Shown here in pieces: positions 1-8,111 of a stretch of 56,957 nt of DNA. This stretch comes from Dawidia soli (GTDB lineage Bacteria; Bacteroidota; Bacteroidia; Cytophagales; Cyclobacteriaceae), in contig NZ_JAHESC010000050.1 of NCBI RefSeq assembly GCF_018598185.1, positions 1 to 56,957 on the forward strand, in the 5' to 3' direction. Position 1 is the first letter of the stretch. Each line of letters opens with the position of its first letter. Below the pieces are notes generated by a model. That model was given only the letters and a program-made list of their open reading frames with translations. It was not told the DNA's origin and ran no database searches. A program made the position numbers and the translations under genes.

Positions 1-1
1 G

Positions 2-892
2 GGCGCGGAGAGGGGTATAAGAGACCGGTCTTATTATCGTAACCGATCCTCACGACAGTTGACCGGGCGGCGTTTGCCGGAACTGACCGGGTTTGCAACC
101 GTGCAGGACAACGCGCCGGTGACCGTGCAAAATAGTGGACTGGAAGTCCTGTTAAGCGCGACCCTGATCGATGGCGAGCATCTCTCCTGGACGACTTCCG
201 CCAATGTGACGATACCGCGCACCAAACTCGTGCGCTACGATGGTCTGGCCCAATCTCCTAATAATGTCCGCTATATGATCGGCAGTCCGTTGGATATAAG
301 ATTGCTCTATCGCTACACCGGCATCGACCCGCAGACAGGTAGGTTTACCTTTGATGATGGTAACAATGACGAGCTGGATTTTACTGACCGGTATCCGGTG
401 GCGTATGGCCCGGAGCTTTATGGCGGCATCGACAACGTGATCCGCTACCGAAATTTCGAATTGTCTCTCCTATTTCAGTTCGTCAAACAAATACGGCAGG
501 ATGTGATCGCATTCTTTCCCACTCCCGGTGTGCGGAACCATAACCAGCCTGTTGAAGTCATGCAACGCTGGCAAAAGCCAGGGGATGTTGTCCCGATCCA
601 CCGCTTTACACAAAGCCCTGGCGGTGTTGTGGAATATGTTAGCGGCATTAACGTCGGCGATATGACCTATAGGAACGCTTCCTATATCCGCCTGAAAAGC
701 GCGGCACTCTTTTATACGATTGCAAGCCCCGTATTGCAGGAAAAAATGAACATCAAAACTTTACGTGTTTTTGTTCAAGGGCAAAATCTGGTCACGTTTA
801 CCCGGTATCGTGGCTTTGACCCGGAAAGTCTCATTCCAGAATTTTTGCCACCCCTACGTGTTTTGACGGCTGGAGTAGAAATTAAACTATAA
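2..892 (+). CDS. SusC-like TonB-dependent outer-membrane receptor, C-terminal part
   Basis: The reading frame is open from the left edge, so only the C-terminal ~297 residues are present. They show the alternating strands and aromatic-rich turns of the distal beta-barrel of SusC/RagA receptors, and end in a typical barrel-closing strand (…AGVEIKL). The family imports ligands, usually glycans or peptides, across the outer membrane using TonB energy, with a SusD lipoprotein as lid. The susD gene follows after 3 nt, so the two form an operon. The plug domain and any N-terminal carboxypeptidase-like domain lie outside the window, and the ligand cannot be inferred. A TTG near position 59 is not a credible start because the frame continues upstream. 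Confidence 0.9.
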   Translation, partial: GAERGIRDRSYYRNRSSRQLTGRRLPELTGFATVQDNAPVTVQNSGLEVLLSATLIDGEHLSWTTSANVTIPRTKLVRYDGLAQSPNNVRYMIGSPLDIRLLYRYTGIDPQTGRFTFDDGNNDELDFTDRYPVAYGPELYGGIDNVIRYRNFELSLLFQFVKQIRQDVIAFFPTPGVRNHNQPVEVMQRWQKPGDVVPIHRFTQSPGGVVEYVSGINVGDMTYRNASYIRLKSAALFYTIASPVLQEKMNIKTLRVFVQGQNLVTFTRYRGFDPESLIPEFLPPLRVLTAGVEIKL

Positions 893-895
893 TCC

Positions 896-2269
896 ATGAA
901 CAAGTTCGCCACTATCGTAATGGTCCTTTTGCTAACAGCGTGTGAATCACTGATCGAGATTGACGGCCCTGACGATGCATTCACGAGCCAGACGGTGTTT
1001 GAGGATGATGCCACGGCAACGTCCGCCATCCGGGGTGTTTATTCTGAAATGGCCGCAATGCCGTATTTCTCGAATGGAGGAATCGTGTTACTGACGGGGC
1101 TATCAGGTGACGAGCTTATACCCTTGAACGAAGAATATACCGGCTTCTATCGCGCCGATCTCAAGCCCGATGAGCCGCTGCTGATGAACTATTTATGGCG
1201 GCCTGCTTATAGCATGATCTATAATGCGAACGCCGCGCTGAAAGGGTTGAATAATTCTCGCGGAACCACCAAGGCCGTGCGCAGGCAACTCATGGGCGAG
1301 GCCTTGTTTATCCGGGCGTTTAGTCATTTCTACCTGACCAATTTATTCGGACCGATCCCGCTATTGACCGAGGAGAGCTTTGAACGCAACGCGTCAGTGC
1401 CGCGCACCAACCCAAGCATCGTGTACGACACGATAGAGGCTGATCTGATAAGGGCCCGTGATCTGTTATCCGAGGATAAATTTGCCTTTACCGGGGGCGA
1501 ACCGGGCCGCATCCGCCCGACCTCCTGGGCGGCCAGTGCCTTGCTCGCCCGCGTTTTGCTCTATCGGGGCAAGTGGGAGCGGGCCGAAGCCGAAGCGTCG
1601 CGGGTGATTGCGCGCGAAGATCTTTTTTCGTTGCCGAGCATCCACGAGGTGTTTGGCGTTTCCAGCCCGGAAGCCATCTGGCAGCTACAGGCCAACACAC
1701 CCGGGATGGGAAGCTGGGATGCCATGCTGTTTCTGCCCGTCGATGGCGCGCTTTCCATGGCCCTACAGCCCGCCATGCTGGAAGCGTTTCATCCGGACGA
1801 CCAAAGACGCATCGCCTGGATTGGTAGCCTGAATGTCGGTGAGGACGTGTTCCACTATCCAGCCAAGTATAAAAGTCAGTATAGCCAGACAGACGAATAT
1901 CACATGGAATTCCGGCTCGCTGAATTATACCTGATACGGGCCGAAGCACGGGCAAGGCGGGACGATCTGCCGGGGGCATTTGCCGACCTGGACATGATCC
2001 GCGTCCGGGCCGGGTTGCCGCCGCTCGCCGACTCCAGCGACGGCTATACCGTTGAGCACATAATTGCCGCCATCCAGGAGGAACGCCGGGCAGAACTCTT
2101 TGCCGAGGGCGGGCACCGCTGGATGGACCTCAAGCGTCACGACAAGGCGGGTGAAACACTAGGCCTCCTGCCGGGTAAAGACTGGCAGAACACGGATGTT
2201 CTATACCCGATCCCGCAATCGGAGATCGAAGCAAACCCCAATCTGGCACCACAGAATGACGGGTATTAA
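896..2269 (+). CDS. SusD/RagB-family nutrient-binding outer-membrane lipoprotein
   Basis: A 457-residue protein with a lipoprotein signal peptide (lipobox LTAC, Cys near residue 16), followed by the TPR-rich helical fold of SusD proteins. The C-terminal RagB/SusD hallmark is clear: helices with LAELYLIRAEARAR, then IQEERRAELFAEGGHRWMD, and the terminal YPIPQSEIEANPNL motif. Length is slightly short for the family, which is often 480-600. It would sit on the cell surface as the lid of the SusC channel encoded 3 nt upstream. Start chosen at the ATG giving the full signal peptide. There are no glycosidases beside the pair, so its substrate is open. Confidence 0.95.
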   Translation: MNKFATIVMVLLLTACESLIEIDGPDDAFTSQTVFEDDATATSAIRGVYSEMAAMPYFSNGGIVLLTGLSGDELIPLNEEYTGFYRADLKPDEPLLMNYLWRPAYSMIYNANAALKGLNNSRGTTKAVRRQLMGEALFIRAFSHFYLTNLFGPIPLLTEESFERNASVPRTNPSIVYDTIEADLIRARDLLSEDKFAFTGGEPGRIRPTSWAASALLARVLLYRGKWERAEAEASRVIAREDLFSLPSIHEVFGVSSPEAIWQLQANTPGMGSWDAMLFLPVDGALSMALQPAMLEAFHPDDQRRIAWIGSLNVGEDVFHYPAKYKSQYSQTDEYHMEFRLAELYLIRAEARARRDDLPGAFADLDMIRVRAGLPPLADSSDGYTVEHIIAAIQEERRAELFAEGGHRWMDLKRHDKAGETLGLLPGKDWQNTDVLYPIPQSEIEANPNLAPQNDGY

Positions 2270-2547
2270 TTATACCAAAACGGCTGAACGCACGTGGTTC
2301 CTATCTTGCTATTATAGGCACGTCCCTGTAGGCCCGTCGCATAAATAATGATCGTACATGGAAAACTTGCCGCTGCCGTGGAACAGCCGGGCTGCATGGT
2401 TGAGGGATCGCCCTGCAAGCATTGGTTTGTCGAGATGTCTTTGCCGTAGATGATCGTCAAGGCATCGCTGTTTTGCTGGCCCCCAATCGCGCCAGCGGCG
2501 GCAATGGCAAATGCCACTGTTACGAGGATAAGATTATAGGATTTCAT
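2266..2547 (-). CDS. Small secreted protein, DUF6520-like
   Basis: A 93-residue protein convergent with susD, with the last 4 nt overlapping. It begins MKSYNLILVTVAFAIAAAGA, a signal peptide or single membrane segment, followed by a short domain with four cysteines (…NQCLQGD…QPGC…FPC…TTC) that could form two disulfides in the periplasm. The overall pattern, a short Bacteroidota leader protein with an Ala-rich signal and a small Cys/Thr-rich tail, resembles DUF6520. That assignment is from memory of the family's look, not a search. No function is known. Confidence 0.6.
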   Translation of the reverse strand: MKSYNLILVTVAFAIAAAGAIGGQQNSDALTIIYGKDISTNQCLQGDPSTMQPGCSTAAASFPCTIIIYATGLQGRAYNSKIGTTCVQPFWYN

Positions 2548-2714
2548 AGAACCGGAATTTTAAGGTGTACATCACTAAAGATACACCTATAAATTTCCCC
2601 TATGCAGACTATTTCATAGTCCTTTTAAGGAAGTATCACCTGGAGGATAATAGCAATCAAGGAGACGATAATGGCAATAACTACTTTAGTCCGCTTAGTC
2701 GATTTTTGCGATCG

Positions 2715-2741
2715 GTAAGGCCTGGTCAAGCCAGGTCTTAC
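2715..2741. terminator. 11-bp inverted repeat (hairpin)
   Basis: GTAAGGCCTGG and CCAGGTCTTAC flank a 5-nt loop and pair over 11 positions, with one G-U. There is no U-tract on either strand, so it may be an RNA-structure element or a weak terminator. The surrounding stretch 2548-2787 has no convincing gene. A 69-codon frame at 2565-2774 has no family resemblance and spans this hairpin. Confidence 0.45.
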
Positions 2742-2787
2742 CTCATTCATGGCTTAGTCGAGAAATGGAACTAGACAATCCGCCATA

Positions 2788-3165
2788 TTATCCGAATGTA
2801 TGAACGTCTTTATAATGCTTTCCATCCTGATATACGCACCTTCTTTTACATCCCATAAGAACTTCTCCTTCATGTAGTGACCACATCGTTTCGAGTATTT
2901 CGCCGCCGGATTCATCCACAGCAGATTTTTTCATTGGCTTGATGACCTGAACGCGGTTGATTTCGTCCACTTCTTCGACAAGGATTTCATCTTCAACCAG
3001 GTCAAAATGTTTGTGCAGCAACGTTATCCCAAAGCGTTCGAGTTTACCAAATTTTCTCAAAACGTCCCGGACTTCGGCCAGACACTCTCGATCTGTGTCA
3101 TTGATTGGATTAATTTCAGAAACGTCGCGGAGCTGATTAAGCGCCAGATATTGGAGTTCATTCAT
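2788..3165 (-). CDS. Conserved-looking hypothetical protein, 125 aa
   Basis: A soluble acidic protein starting MNELQYLALNQLRDVSEINP. The core reads …KFGKLERFGITLLHKHFDL…DEILVEEVDE, followed by a short domain with two cysteines (MGCKRRCVYQDGKHYKDVH) near the C-terminus. The His-rich segment LLHKHFD could bind metal, but I do not recognise the family. No signal peptide or membrane segment is visible. It sits alone between susD and the HicB-like gene, divergent from the latter across a ~100-bp gap that must hold both promoters. Confidence 0.6.
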   Translation of the reverse strand: MNELQYLALNQLRDVSEINPINDTDRECLAEVRDVLRKFGKLERFGITLLHKHFDLVEDEILVEEVDEINRVQVIKPMKKSAVDESGGEILETMWSLHEGEVLMGCKRRCVYQDGKHYKDVHTFG

Positions 3166-3266
3166 AGAGTGAGGGTTTATTAGTGAATTTGAATATACTA
3201 AAAATTAACGTGATATATGGCATTATTGCCAGAAATGGTTAAGGCATAAAAGCCGGGGAGAGCATC

Positions 3267-3806
3267 ATGGTTACCTATCAAATACAGCATTCCAAGTCGG
3301 GAGACGTTTGCATGTCAAAATCACCCCAGTTTCCAGATTTAGTAGGATTTGGCTTTGACCGAGATAGCGCATTTGTAGATTTTATGGAGAAGCTTGCGTT
3401 GGAATTGAATGCTATCATTGCCCGTGGCGGCGAGTTTCCAAAATCCAATGCGAAACGCAGCAGGACATCGGGAAGCGGACTATTAGGTATCAATACCGCT
3501 ATGGCGATCAAGATGCATCTGCATAACGTTATGCGGAAAAATAAGGTTAGCCGGGGCGATCTCGCCCGCATGATGGCATTGACAGAAGAAGATGTTGATT
3601 CAGGAAGCTGGCATCTCGAACATATTCGAACGCTTGAACCGAAATCTGGAAAAGTTGACTATAAAAAAGTGCATCGTCTATTAGATGTTCGACACAATTC
3701 GACCTTGACTGAGCTTGAAGAAGCGTTTCGATTGCTTGACTGCGATATAGATTTTGTCGTGTTGTCGAAGCATTCGGCAAATAAAAGACCAGTTTCCAAT
3801 ATTTGA
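3267..3806 (+). CDS. HicB-like antitoxin-type protein without a HicA partner
   Basis: The 179-residue protein begins with a fold-like segment (YQIQHSKSGDVCMSKSPQFPDLVGFGFDRD) matching the HicB partial-RNase-H pattern of strand, 'P.FPDLVGFG' turn, then a helix (residues ~1-55). The second part (residues ~75-165) has helix-turn-helix-like spacing (NKVSRGDLARMMALTEEDV), similar to the DNA-binding tails of HicB antitoxins. In known systems HicB neutralises the mRNA interferase HicA and represses their operon. No short HicA frame lies within 100 nt on either side, so this is an orphan or a different regulator. The C-terminal half is less certain than the N-terminal match. Confidence 0.6.
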   Translation: MVTYQIQHSKSGDVCMSKSPQFPDLVGFGFDRDSAFVDFMEKLALELNAIIARGGEFPKSNAKRSRTSGSGLLGINTAMAIKMHLHNVMRKNKVSRGDLARMMALTEEDVDSGSWHLEHIRTLEPKSGKVDYKKVHRLLDVRHNSTLTELEEAFRLLDCDIDFVVLSKHSANKRPVSNI

Positions 3807-3812
3807 GGATTA

Positions 3813-3839
3813 GCCTGTTTCTGATGTACAGAAACAGGC
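3813..3839. terminator. Perfect 11-bp stem between convergent genes
   Basis: GCCTGTTTCTG and CAGAAACAGGC pair perfectly around a 5-nt loop, 7 nt after the hicB-like stop and 19 nt before the end of the integrase gene. The position between convergent genes fits a shared bidirectional terminator, although neither side has a strong U-run. Confidence 0.6.
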
Positions 3840-3857
3840 GTCCCGACTTGAATGTGA

Positions 3858-5036
3858 TTACAGACTATCGATGTAGTCGGCCCATTTTTGCATCATTTCG
3901 CGTCGTTCGCTTAGGTACTGCGCACGATCGTAAGCACGGTCCACTTCATTTCCTGGTGCATGAGCTAGTTGACGATCCACAACCTCATGCCGGTAGCCGA
4001 GTTGTTCTTTAATCGTCGTCATAGCCAGGGAACGAAATCCGTGCCCCGTCATGCGGCCTTTATATCCCATACGTTCCAGGGCTTTCAAAATAGTGCCGTT
4101 GCTCATGGGCTTCCCTGGTTTATAAACACTTGGGAAAACGAACTTGCTGTTTCCTGCATATTGTCTTTGCTCACGCAGAATTCCAATCGCCTGTCGTGCT
4201 AAAGGAACGGTATGGGCTACACCCATTTTCATGCGATGCGCTGGAATAAGCCATTCCGCCTTTTCAAAGTTGAATTCGTCCCAGGTCGCCTCAATCAGTT
4301 CACGCGTTCTGACGAATGTAAGCAACATGAGAAGGATGGCCAGGACGGTAGGGCGGAACAGTCGCGCGATATTCCCTTTTATTGCGCTCAGGAGCCCCGG
4401 TAGTTCGTTCGTCTTGATTGACGCAAAAGGCGTTGAACGATGTCTTCTTAAGACGCCTTTCAATGCAGGAACAAAGTTATATTCTCGGCGATCCGTCTGG
4501 ACGGAGTAGTCCATGACTTGGCTAAACGTCTGCTTGACTTTTTTGGCTGTTTTAAAAAGCCCACGACTTTCCAAGACCCTTAGTGCCGGGATAAAGTCGG
4601 ATGCCTTTACTTTGCCAATGGCCATGCGGCCAATCTTTGGGAAGACATAGGTTTCCAGGTGATACAGTTTCGTTTGTGCATACTTTCGACTCCAGCGGCT
4701 TTCCCATACGGCCCACCATTCGCGCGCAACAAGTTCTACGGTTTGGCTTGCGTTGAATTGCTCTAAGCGTTTCTGCTCTTTTCTTTCATTTGAGGGATCA
4801 ATACCGAGAGAGAGAAGTTTTAAGTTGGCATCACGTTTCTCTCGGGCCTCAGCTAACGTCACAATGGGATATTTCCCCAATGCAATACGGTTTTCTTTTC
4901 CGTTAAACGTATAACGTTGCCGCCAGTGCTTGTTCCGATTTGGCGATACTTCCAGATAAAGGCCAGCGTTATCATTGAGTTTGTAGGGACGTGGACGAGG
5001 TTGGGCGTTTTTGCATTCCGTGCATGTGAGGGTCAT
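3858..5036 (-). CDS. P4-type tyrosine recombinase (integrase)
   Basis: 392 residues with the layout of P4/CP4-57 integrases. An N-terminal arm-binding domain of the DUF4102 type covers residues ~15-95 (…GLYLEVSPNRNKHWRQRY…ALGKYPIVTLAEAREKR), then a core-binding domain (~100-190), then the catalytic domain. The catalytic set looks complete: R243 (FVRTREL), H332 and R335 (GHGFRS), H359 (LAHAPGN) and nucleophile Y369 (RAYDR). Such enzymes integrate islands, usually at tRNA or tmRNA 3' ends. No tRNA is seen beside it. It is the second integrase in the region and faces an AlpA gene, a usual partner, suggesting a separate nested island or its remnant. Confidence 0.93.
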   Translation of the reverse strand: MTLTCTECKNAQPRPRPYKLNDNAGLYLEVSPNRNKHWRQRYTFNGKENRIALGKYPIVTLAEAREKRDANLKLLSLGIDPSNERKEQKRLEQFNASQTVELVAREWWAVWESRWSRKYAQTKLYHLETYVFPKIGRMAIGKVKASDFIPALRVLESRGLFKTAKKVKQTFSQVMDYSVQTDRREYNFVPALKGVLRRHRSTPFASIKTNELPGLLSAIKGNIARLFRPTVLAILLMLLTFVRTRELIEATWDEFNFEKAEWLIPAHRMKMGVAHTVPLARQAIGILREQRQYAGNSKFVFPSVYKPGKPMSNGTILKALERMGYKGRMTGHGFRSLAMTTIKEQLGYRHEVVDRQLAHAPGNEVDRAYDRAQYLSERREMMQKWADYIDSL

Positions 5037-5123
5037 TTTTTATATTTCTCTCCAATGACTTATCCACACCAGACGGACACAATTTCCTACGATTACCATA
5101 ATGTAATTACGTCGGAGGAATTA

Positions 5124-5362
5124 TATCCGTTTTTTGACCCGGATTTAGAGCCGGATGGCGTTGGACTGAGTTGAAATTTGGAGAGCTTATATACTAGATA
5201 AGACCATGAAATCGTGTCTTTTTCTAGAAATTCCCTGGACGGCTATAAACGTCCTTGGTTTACATAATGGCGGACAGGAAGTAAATCGTAATTGAACGCT
5301 ATGCCTTTAATTTGAAAGGAATGTTTTAGTTCGATTTATTTTTCTATCCGTTTTTTGACCCG
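5124..5362. repeat. 18-bp perfect direct repeat upstream of the integrase
   Basis: TATCCGTTTTTTGACCCG occurs at 5124-5141 and again at 5345-5362, 221 bp apart, in the ~450-bp gene-free stretch between the integrase start and the alpA-like gene. Copies of this length in such a place may be integrase arm-type sites, attachment-site copies or regulator-binding sites. Nothing else with gene character is visible in 5037-5449. Confidence 0.7.
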
Positions 5363-5449
5363 TGGAAATTCTGAATGTAGACAATCTTAGCTGGACTACA
5401 AACTCTCCGCTACGATGAAGAGTATATTTATTTTGTGCCTCGTTGTCCA

Positions 5450-5485
5450 TCAAAGAAAAAGGCTGCCGAGTTTTCTTGGCAGCCT
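5450..5485 (-). terminator. Rho-independent terminator of the alpA-like gene
   Basis: On the minus strand AGGCTGCC and GGCAGCCT form a perfect 8-bp stem around a 10-nt loop, followed directly by a TTTTTCTTT tract. It lies 5 nt after the alpA-like stop codon. Confidence 0.85.
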
Positions 5486-5490
5486 CACGT

Positions 5491-5697
5491 TCATTGGAAA
5501 TGGCTACTTTCTGGGTTTTGTAGCAGCTTGATGATGTCGCTTTTTCGCCAGCCTATCGCACGCTTTCCCAGTTTTATCGGGCGTGGGTACATTTGCAATT
5601 TTATTCCTGCCCACCAGCTTGATCGGCATACAGGAAATAGTTTGAGTACTTCGGGAAGGCGCAGATATCCCATTTGCTCCAGGTCACTTTTGTCCAT
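5491..5697 (-). CDS. AlpA-family excisionase/transcriptional regulator
   Basis: A 68-residue winged-helix-like protein with the AlpA/prophage CP4-57 regulator pattern: YLRLPEVLKLFPVCRSSWW (recognition-helix region), then PRPIKLGKRAIGWRKSDI. In CP4-57-type elements AlpA activates the integrase gene and promotes excision. Here it lies upstream of and on the same strand as the P4-type integrase. Start chosen at the ATG giving MDKSDLEQMGYLRLP. A longer frame upstream (to 5748) adds a proline-rich tail that AlpA proteins do not have. A canonical terminator follows the stop. Confidence 0.85.
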   Translation of the reverse strand: MDKSDLEQMGYLRLPEVLKLFPVCRSSWWAGIKLQMYPRPIKLGKRAIGWRKSDIIKLLQNPESSHFQ

Positions 5698-6070
5698 GCT
5701 TATGCAGCCTCTATTGTTGTTTGGGGGAGGCGGTCTTAGCGCGGTCATCGCATAGAGTGGCAGAAAAACGCCTTTTGTTAAAGATGTAGGATACGCACCA
5801 AAGGCATCGGAAAGTGAACAGGTGTTTCATAAAATGTACATGCACCGGGCCAGAATGGGCACGGCAAATCAAAGGGCAGATGCTTCCTCGACTTGCAATC
5901 GCCGCTTGACATACATGCGTGGGCAATTGAGAGTCAAAATCATTAATGGAATGCCATATAGTTTGACAGGTCGGAATGCGAGGACTATTCAAACCGCGTC
6001 TGCTTGATTCAAGTGTGTCCCAGCCGGATTCCTTGAAGATAACTAGGTGATAAAACGAAAGGAATTTTAA
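5698..6070. other. Gene-free stretch
   Basis: This 370-bp stretch separates the divergent alpA-like gene and the small HTH-like gene at 6071, so it should hold both promoters. Frames in it have no protein-like composition. I see no clear repeat or strong hairpin. Confidence 0.5.
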
Positions 6071-6286
6071 GTGAAACGAGAAGCAACCAAGGGCATCCTC
6101 ATGAACAGAAAACAGGCTGCAATCTACGTGAAAACATTGTTTCCTAAATGGGATACTACAGCGGCAGTGATGGCGGTGTGGGACAGCATCAAACGTTATG
6201 ACTTCAAGCCGTTCAAGATCGGCGGCCGCGTGCATTACTACAAGCACAATATCGACAAGGGCTTTGAAGTCCGCCTGGATCGATAA
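6071..6286 (+). CDS. Small HTH/excisionase-like protein
   Basis: 71 residues from a GTG preceded by AAAGGA at good spacing. An alternative start is the ATG at 6101 (MNRKQAAIYVKTL…), itself preceded by AAGGG. The sequence MNRKQAAIYVKTLFPKWDTT…FKPFKIGGRVHYYKHNIDKGFE resembles short DNA-binding excisionase-type domains (MerR/HTH_17 class): an N-terminal 'QAAIYV' helix, then a wing ending in a K/R-rich strand. Lone genes of this kind often precede the primase gene in Bacteroidota mobile elements, as here (gap 81 nt). The exact family is uncertain. Confidence 0.55.
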   Translation: MKREATKGILMNRKQAAIYVKTLFPKWDTTAAVMAVWDSIKRYDFKPFKIGGRVHYYKHNIDKGFEVRLDR

Positions 6287-6367
6287 GGGAAATTAGAGAA
6301 AGAAGCTCGGCAAAGCCTCTTTCTCTCTCCGTTCAAAATCAACATTCAACCTGTGTGAGATCGCTCG

Positions 6368-7291
6368 ATGAAATTCGAACAGGCGAAAGCTATACCATTG
6401 TCTGAAATTCTTGCTAAGCTGGGAATTTCCCCGGAAAAACAATATGGCGACGAGATTCAGTATTTGTCTCCATTCCGGCAGGAGAAAACCCCCAGCTTCT
6501 ACGTAAACGCTAAAAAGAACTCGTGGTATGACCACGGCCCTGGCATCGGGGGCGGTGTTATCCAATTCATTGAAGAACTGCTAAAGAGCCAGGGGGTGGA
6601 TAACACCTCGCATGACGTGTCCCGTTGGCTCGACACGATCATAGGCGGTACATACGCACCAGGGTTATTGCCAGTATACAGCAGAGAGCCGTCGCCACCG
6701 AAATTTATCATTAAGAAGATTTCTCAAATCGAAGAAGTCGGTCTTGTCAATTATCTGAGAAAGTGAGGCATATCCCTAAAGGTTGGAAAAACATTCTTAG
6801 AGCAGCTTCGCGTGCAGAATCGAGAGACAAAAAAATACCGGGTTGCGTTGGGATTTAAAAACGAGGACGACGGCTACGAGCTGCTTGGGCCGCAGGGGAA
6901 GTCATGCGTAAAACCAAAGGCTATCACGTTGATCCGTGGAACAATGACCAAGCCGTCTGGCGTCCATGTGTTTGAAGGCGTCATGGATTTTTTGTCCGTC
7001 ATGGAACAGCGCAAAGGGACTGGCCTGATGAACGACGCCATTGTCCTGAATTCTGTTTCCCTATGCAGGCAGGCAAAATCATTCATGAAGAAATACGGCT
7101 ATGGTTATGCCTACACGTGGCTAGATAATGACGCGGCCGGTCGAAAGGCACACGACGATCTCGCTTTGTTCTTTCAGAGCGAGCGTATGACCCATCGGCC
7201 TCAGAATAATCGCTACGAGAGCTACAAAGACGTGAACGATCATCACATGGCACAAATCAAACGCACCATCCATGAATTGAAAGGGGAGTAA
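6368..7291 (+). pseudogene. Toprim-domain mobile-element primase interrupted by one in-frame TGA
   Basis: Two frames in the same phase make one 307-residue primase. The first 132 codons carry the CHC2-like N-terminal module (YLSPFRQEKTPSFYVNAKKN, WYDHGPGIGGGVIQF), in which the zinc cysteines are replaced as is usual for this family. After the TGA at 6764-6766 the frame runs on as GISLKVGKTFLEQLRVQNRE, without any shift, into the Toprim domain with its Glu (HVFEGVMDFLSV) and DxD-type motif (TWLDNDAAGRKAHDDL). Related intact proteins have an Arg-type residue at the stop position, so a CGA-to-TGA change is the simplest explanation. The second half could be re-initiated at 6812, but would lack the N-terminal module. 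Confidence 0.85.
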
Positions 7292-7292
7292 T

Positions 7293-7766
7293 ATGGACGA
7301 GACTGAATTGCACCCGCTTTATAACGTGCCACAAATCCAGGTTACATACCGGCATCCGGTGCCGATCTTTCAACGGCCGAAAATCCGATGCTCGGAAGAC
7401 GCGGCCAGGATCGCCCGGGAAACGTGGGATGTAAACCGGATAGAGCTTGTCGAGCAGTTCAAGATTTTGCTGCTTGACCGGAATTATAGCTGCCTTGGAA
7501 TATCAGAGATTGCCACCGGTGGCATTGCAGGCGTATTGACCGACCGCAGAATAATCTTTGCTACCGCTCTCCTGTCAAAGGCAACCAGCATCATTCTCCT
7601 GCATAATCACCCTTCTGGGGTGTTAGCAGCGAGCGAGCCAGACAAAAAGATGACAAGGGAATTGTTCGCGGCGGGCAAGGTTTTGGACATCCACGTAGCC
7701 GATCACATGATCCTTACGTCCAACAAATATTACTCGTTCGCCGATGAAGGGATAATGCCAGATTGA
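7293..7766 (+). CDS. radC: RadC-family JAB/MPN-domain protein
   Basis: 157 residues, the short mobile-element form of RadC. The JAMM metal motif is visible as HNHPSG (H104, H106) followed by SEPD (S114, D117), with the upstream acidic residue in the VEQFKILLLD strand. RadC-like proteins are common beside mobile-element primases. The historical repair role is doubtful and the biochemical activity is not established. The start ATG has GGGGAG 5 nt upstream and lies 2 nt after the primase stop, so the two are in one operon. Confidence 0.9.
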   Translation: MDETELHPLYNVPQIQVTYRHPVPIFQRPKIRCSEDAARIARETWDVNRIELVEQFKILLLDRNYSCLGISEIATGGIAGVLTDRRIIFATALLSKATSIILLHNHPSGVLAASEPDKKMTRELFAAGKVLDIHVADHMILTSNKYYSFADEGIMPD

Positions 7767-7885
7767 TGAGGCTTTATGGTGAATGTCATCTTCGGCATGT
7801 AGGAAATGTCGATGGCCATTAGAACAGCGAATTAAACTCAGTCCAATCTTTTTTCTGTGCCAGCCGTTCTTTACGAAAGAAATGA

Positions 7886-7930
7886 AAGGCAGGGCCATTG
7901 TGTTGTCACAATGGCCGTGTTCCCTGCCTT
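7886..7930. terminator. Strong compound hairpin after radC
   Basis: An outer 9-bp stem (AAGGCAGGG / CCCTGCCTT) and an inner 8-bp stem (CCATTGTG / CACAATGG, loop 4 nt) nest together. It lies ~120 nt after radC, with no U-tract on either strand. The rest of the gene-free stretch 7767-8111 holds two ATTCGAAT palindromes (near 8050 and 8103) and no gene I can support. Confidence 0.55.
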
Positions 7931-8111
7931 CGGGCTCCAACACGGAATACTTTAAATCCCCCAAACCATCCAGACTTGCCGCATATATGACTAAGTATTA
8001 TATCGGAAAAATCTTATACAGGATCAATGTAAAAGTGACACGGGTATTTTATTCGAATATGTTTGAAGCGGTAATGTAATACTTTTTATTTGAGGTAATG
8101 TCGTATTCGAA

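Noticed and set aside
2565-2774. 69-codon frame between the small secreted protein and the next gene
   Set aside because: Overlaps an 11-bp inverted repeat; composition looks random; no start signal.
7783-8079. 98-codon frame after radC
   Set aside because: It spans a strong hairpin and has no protein-like composition or family resemblance.
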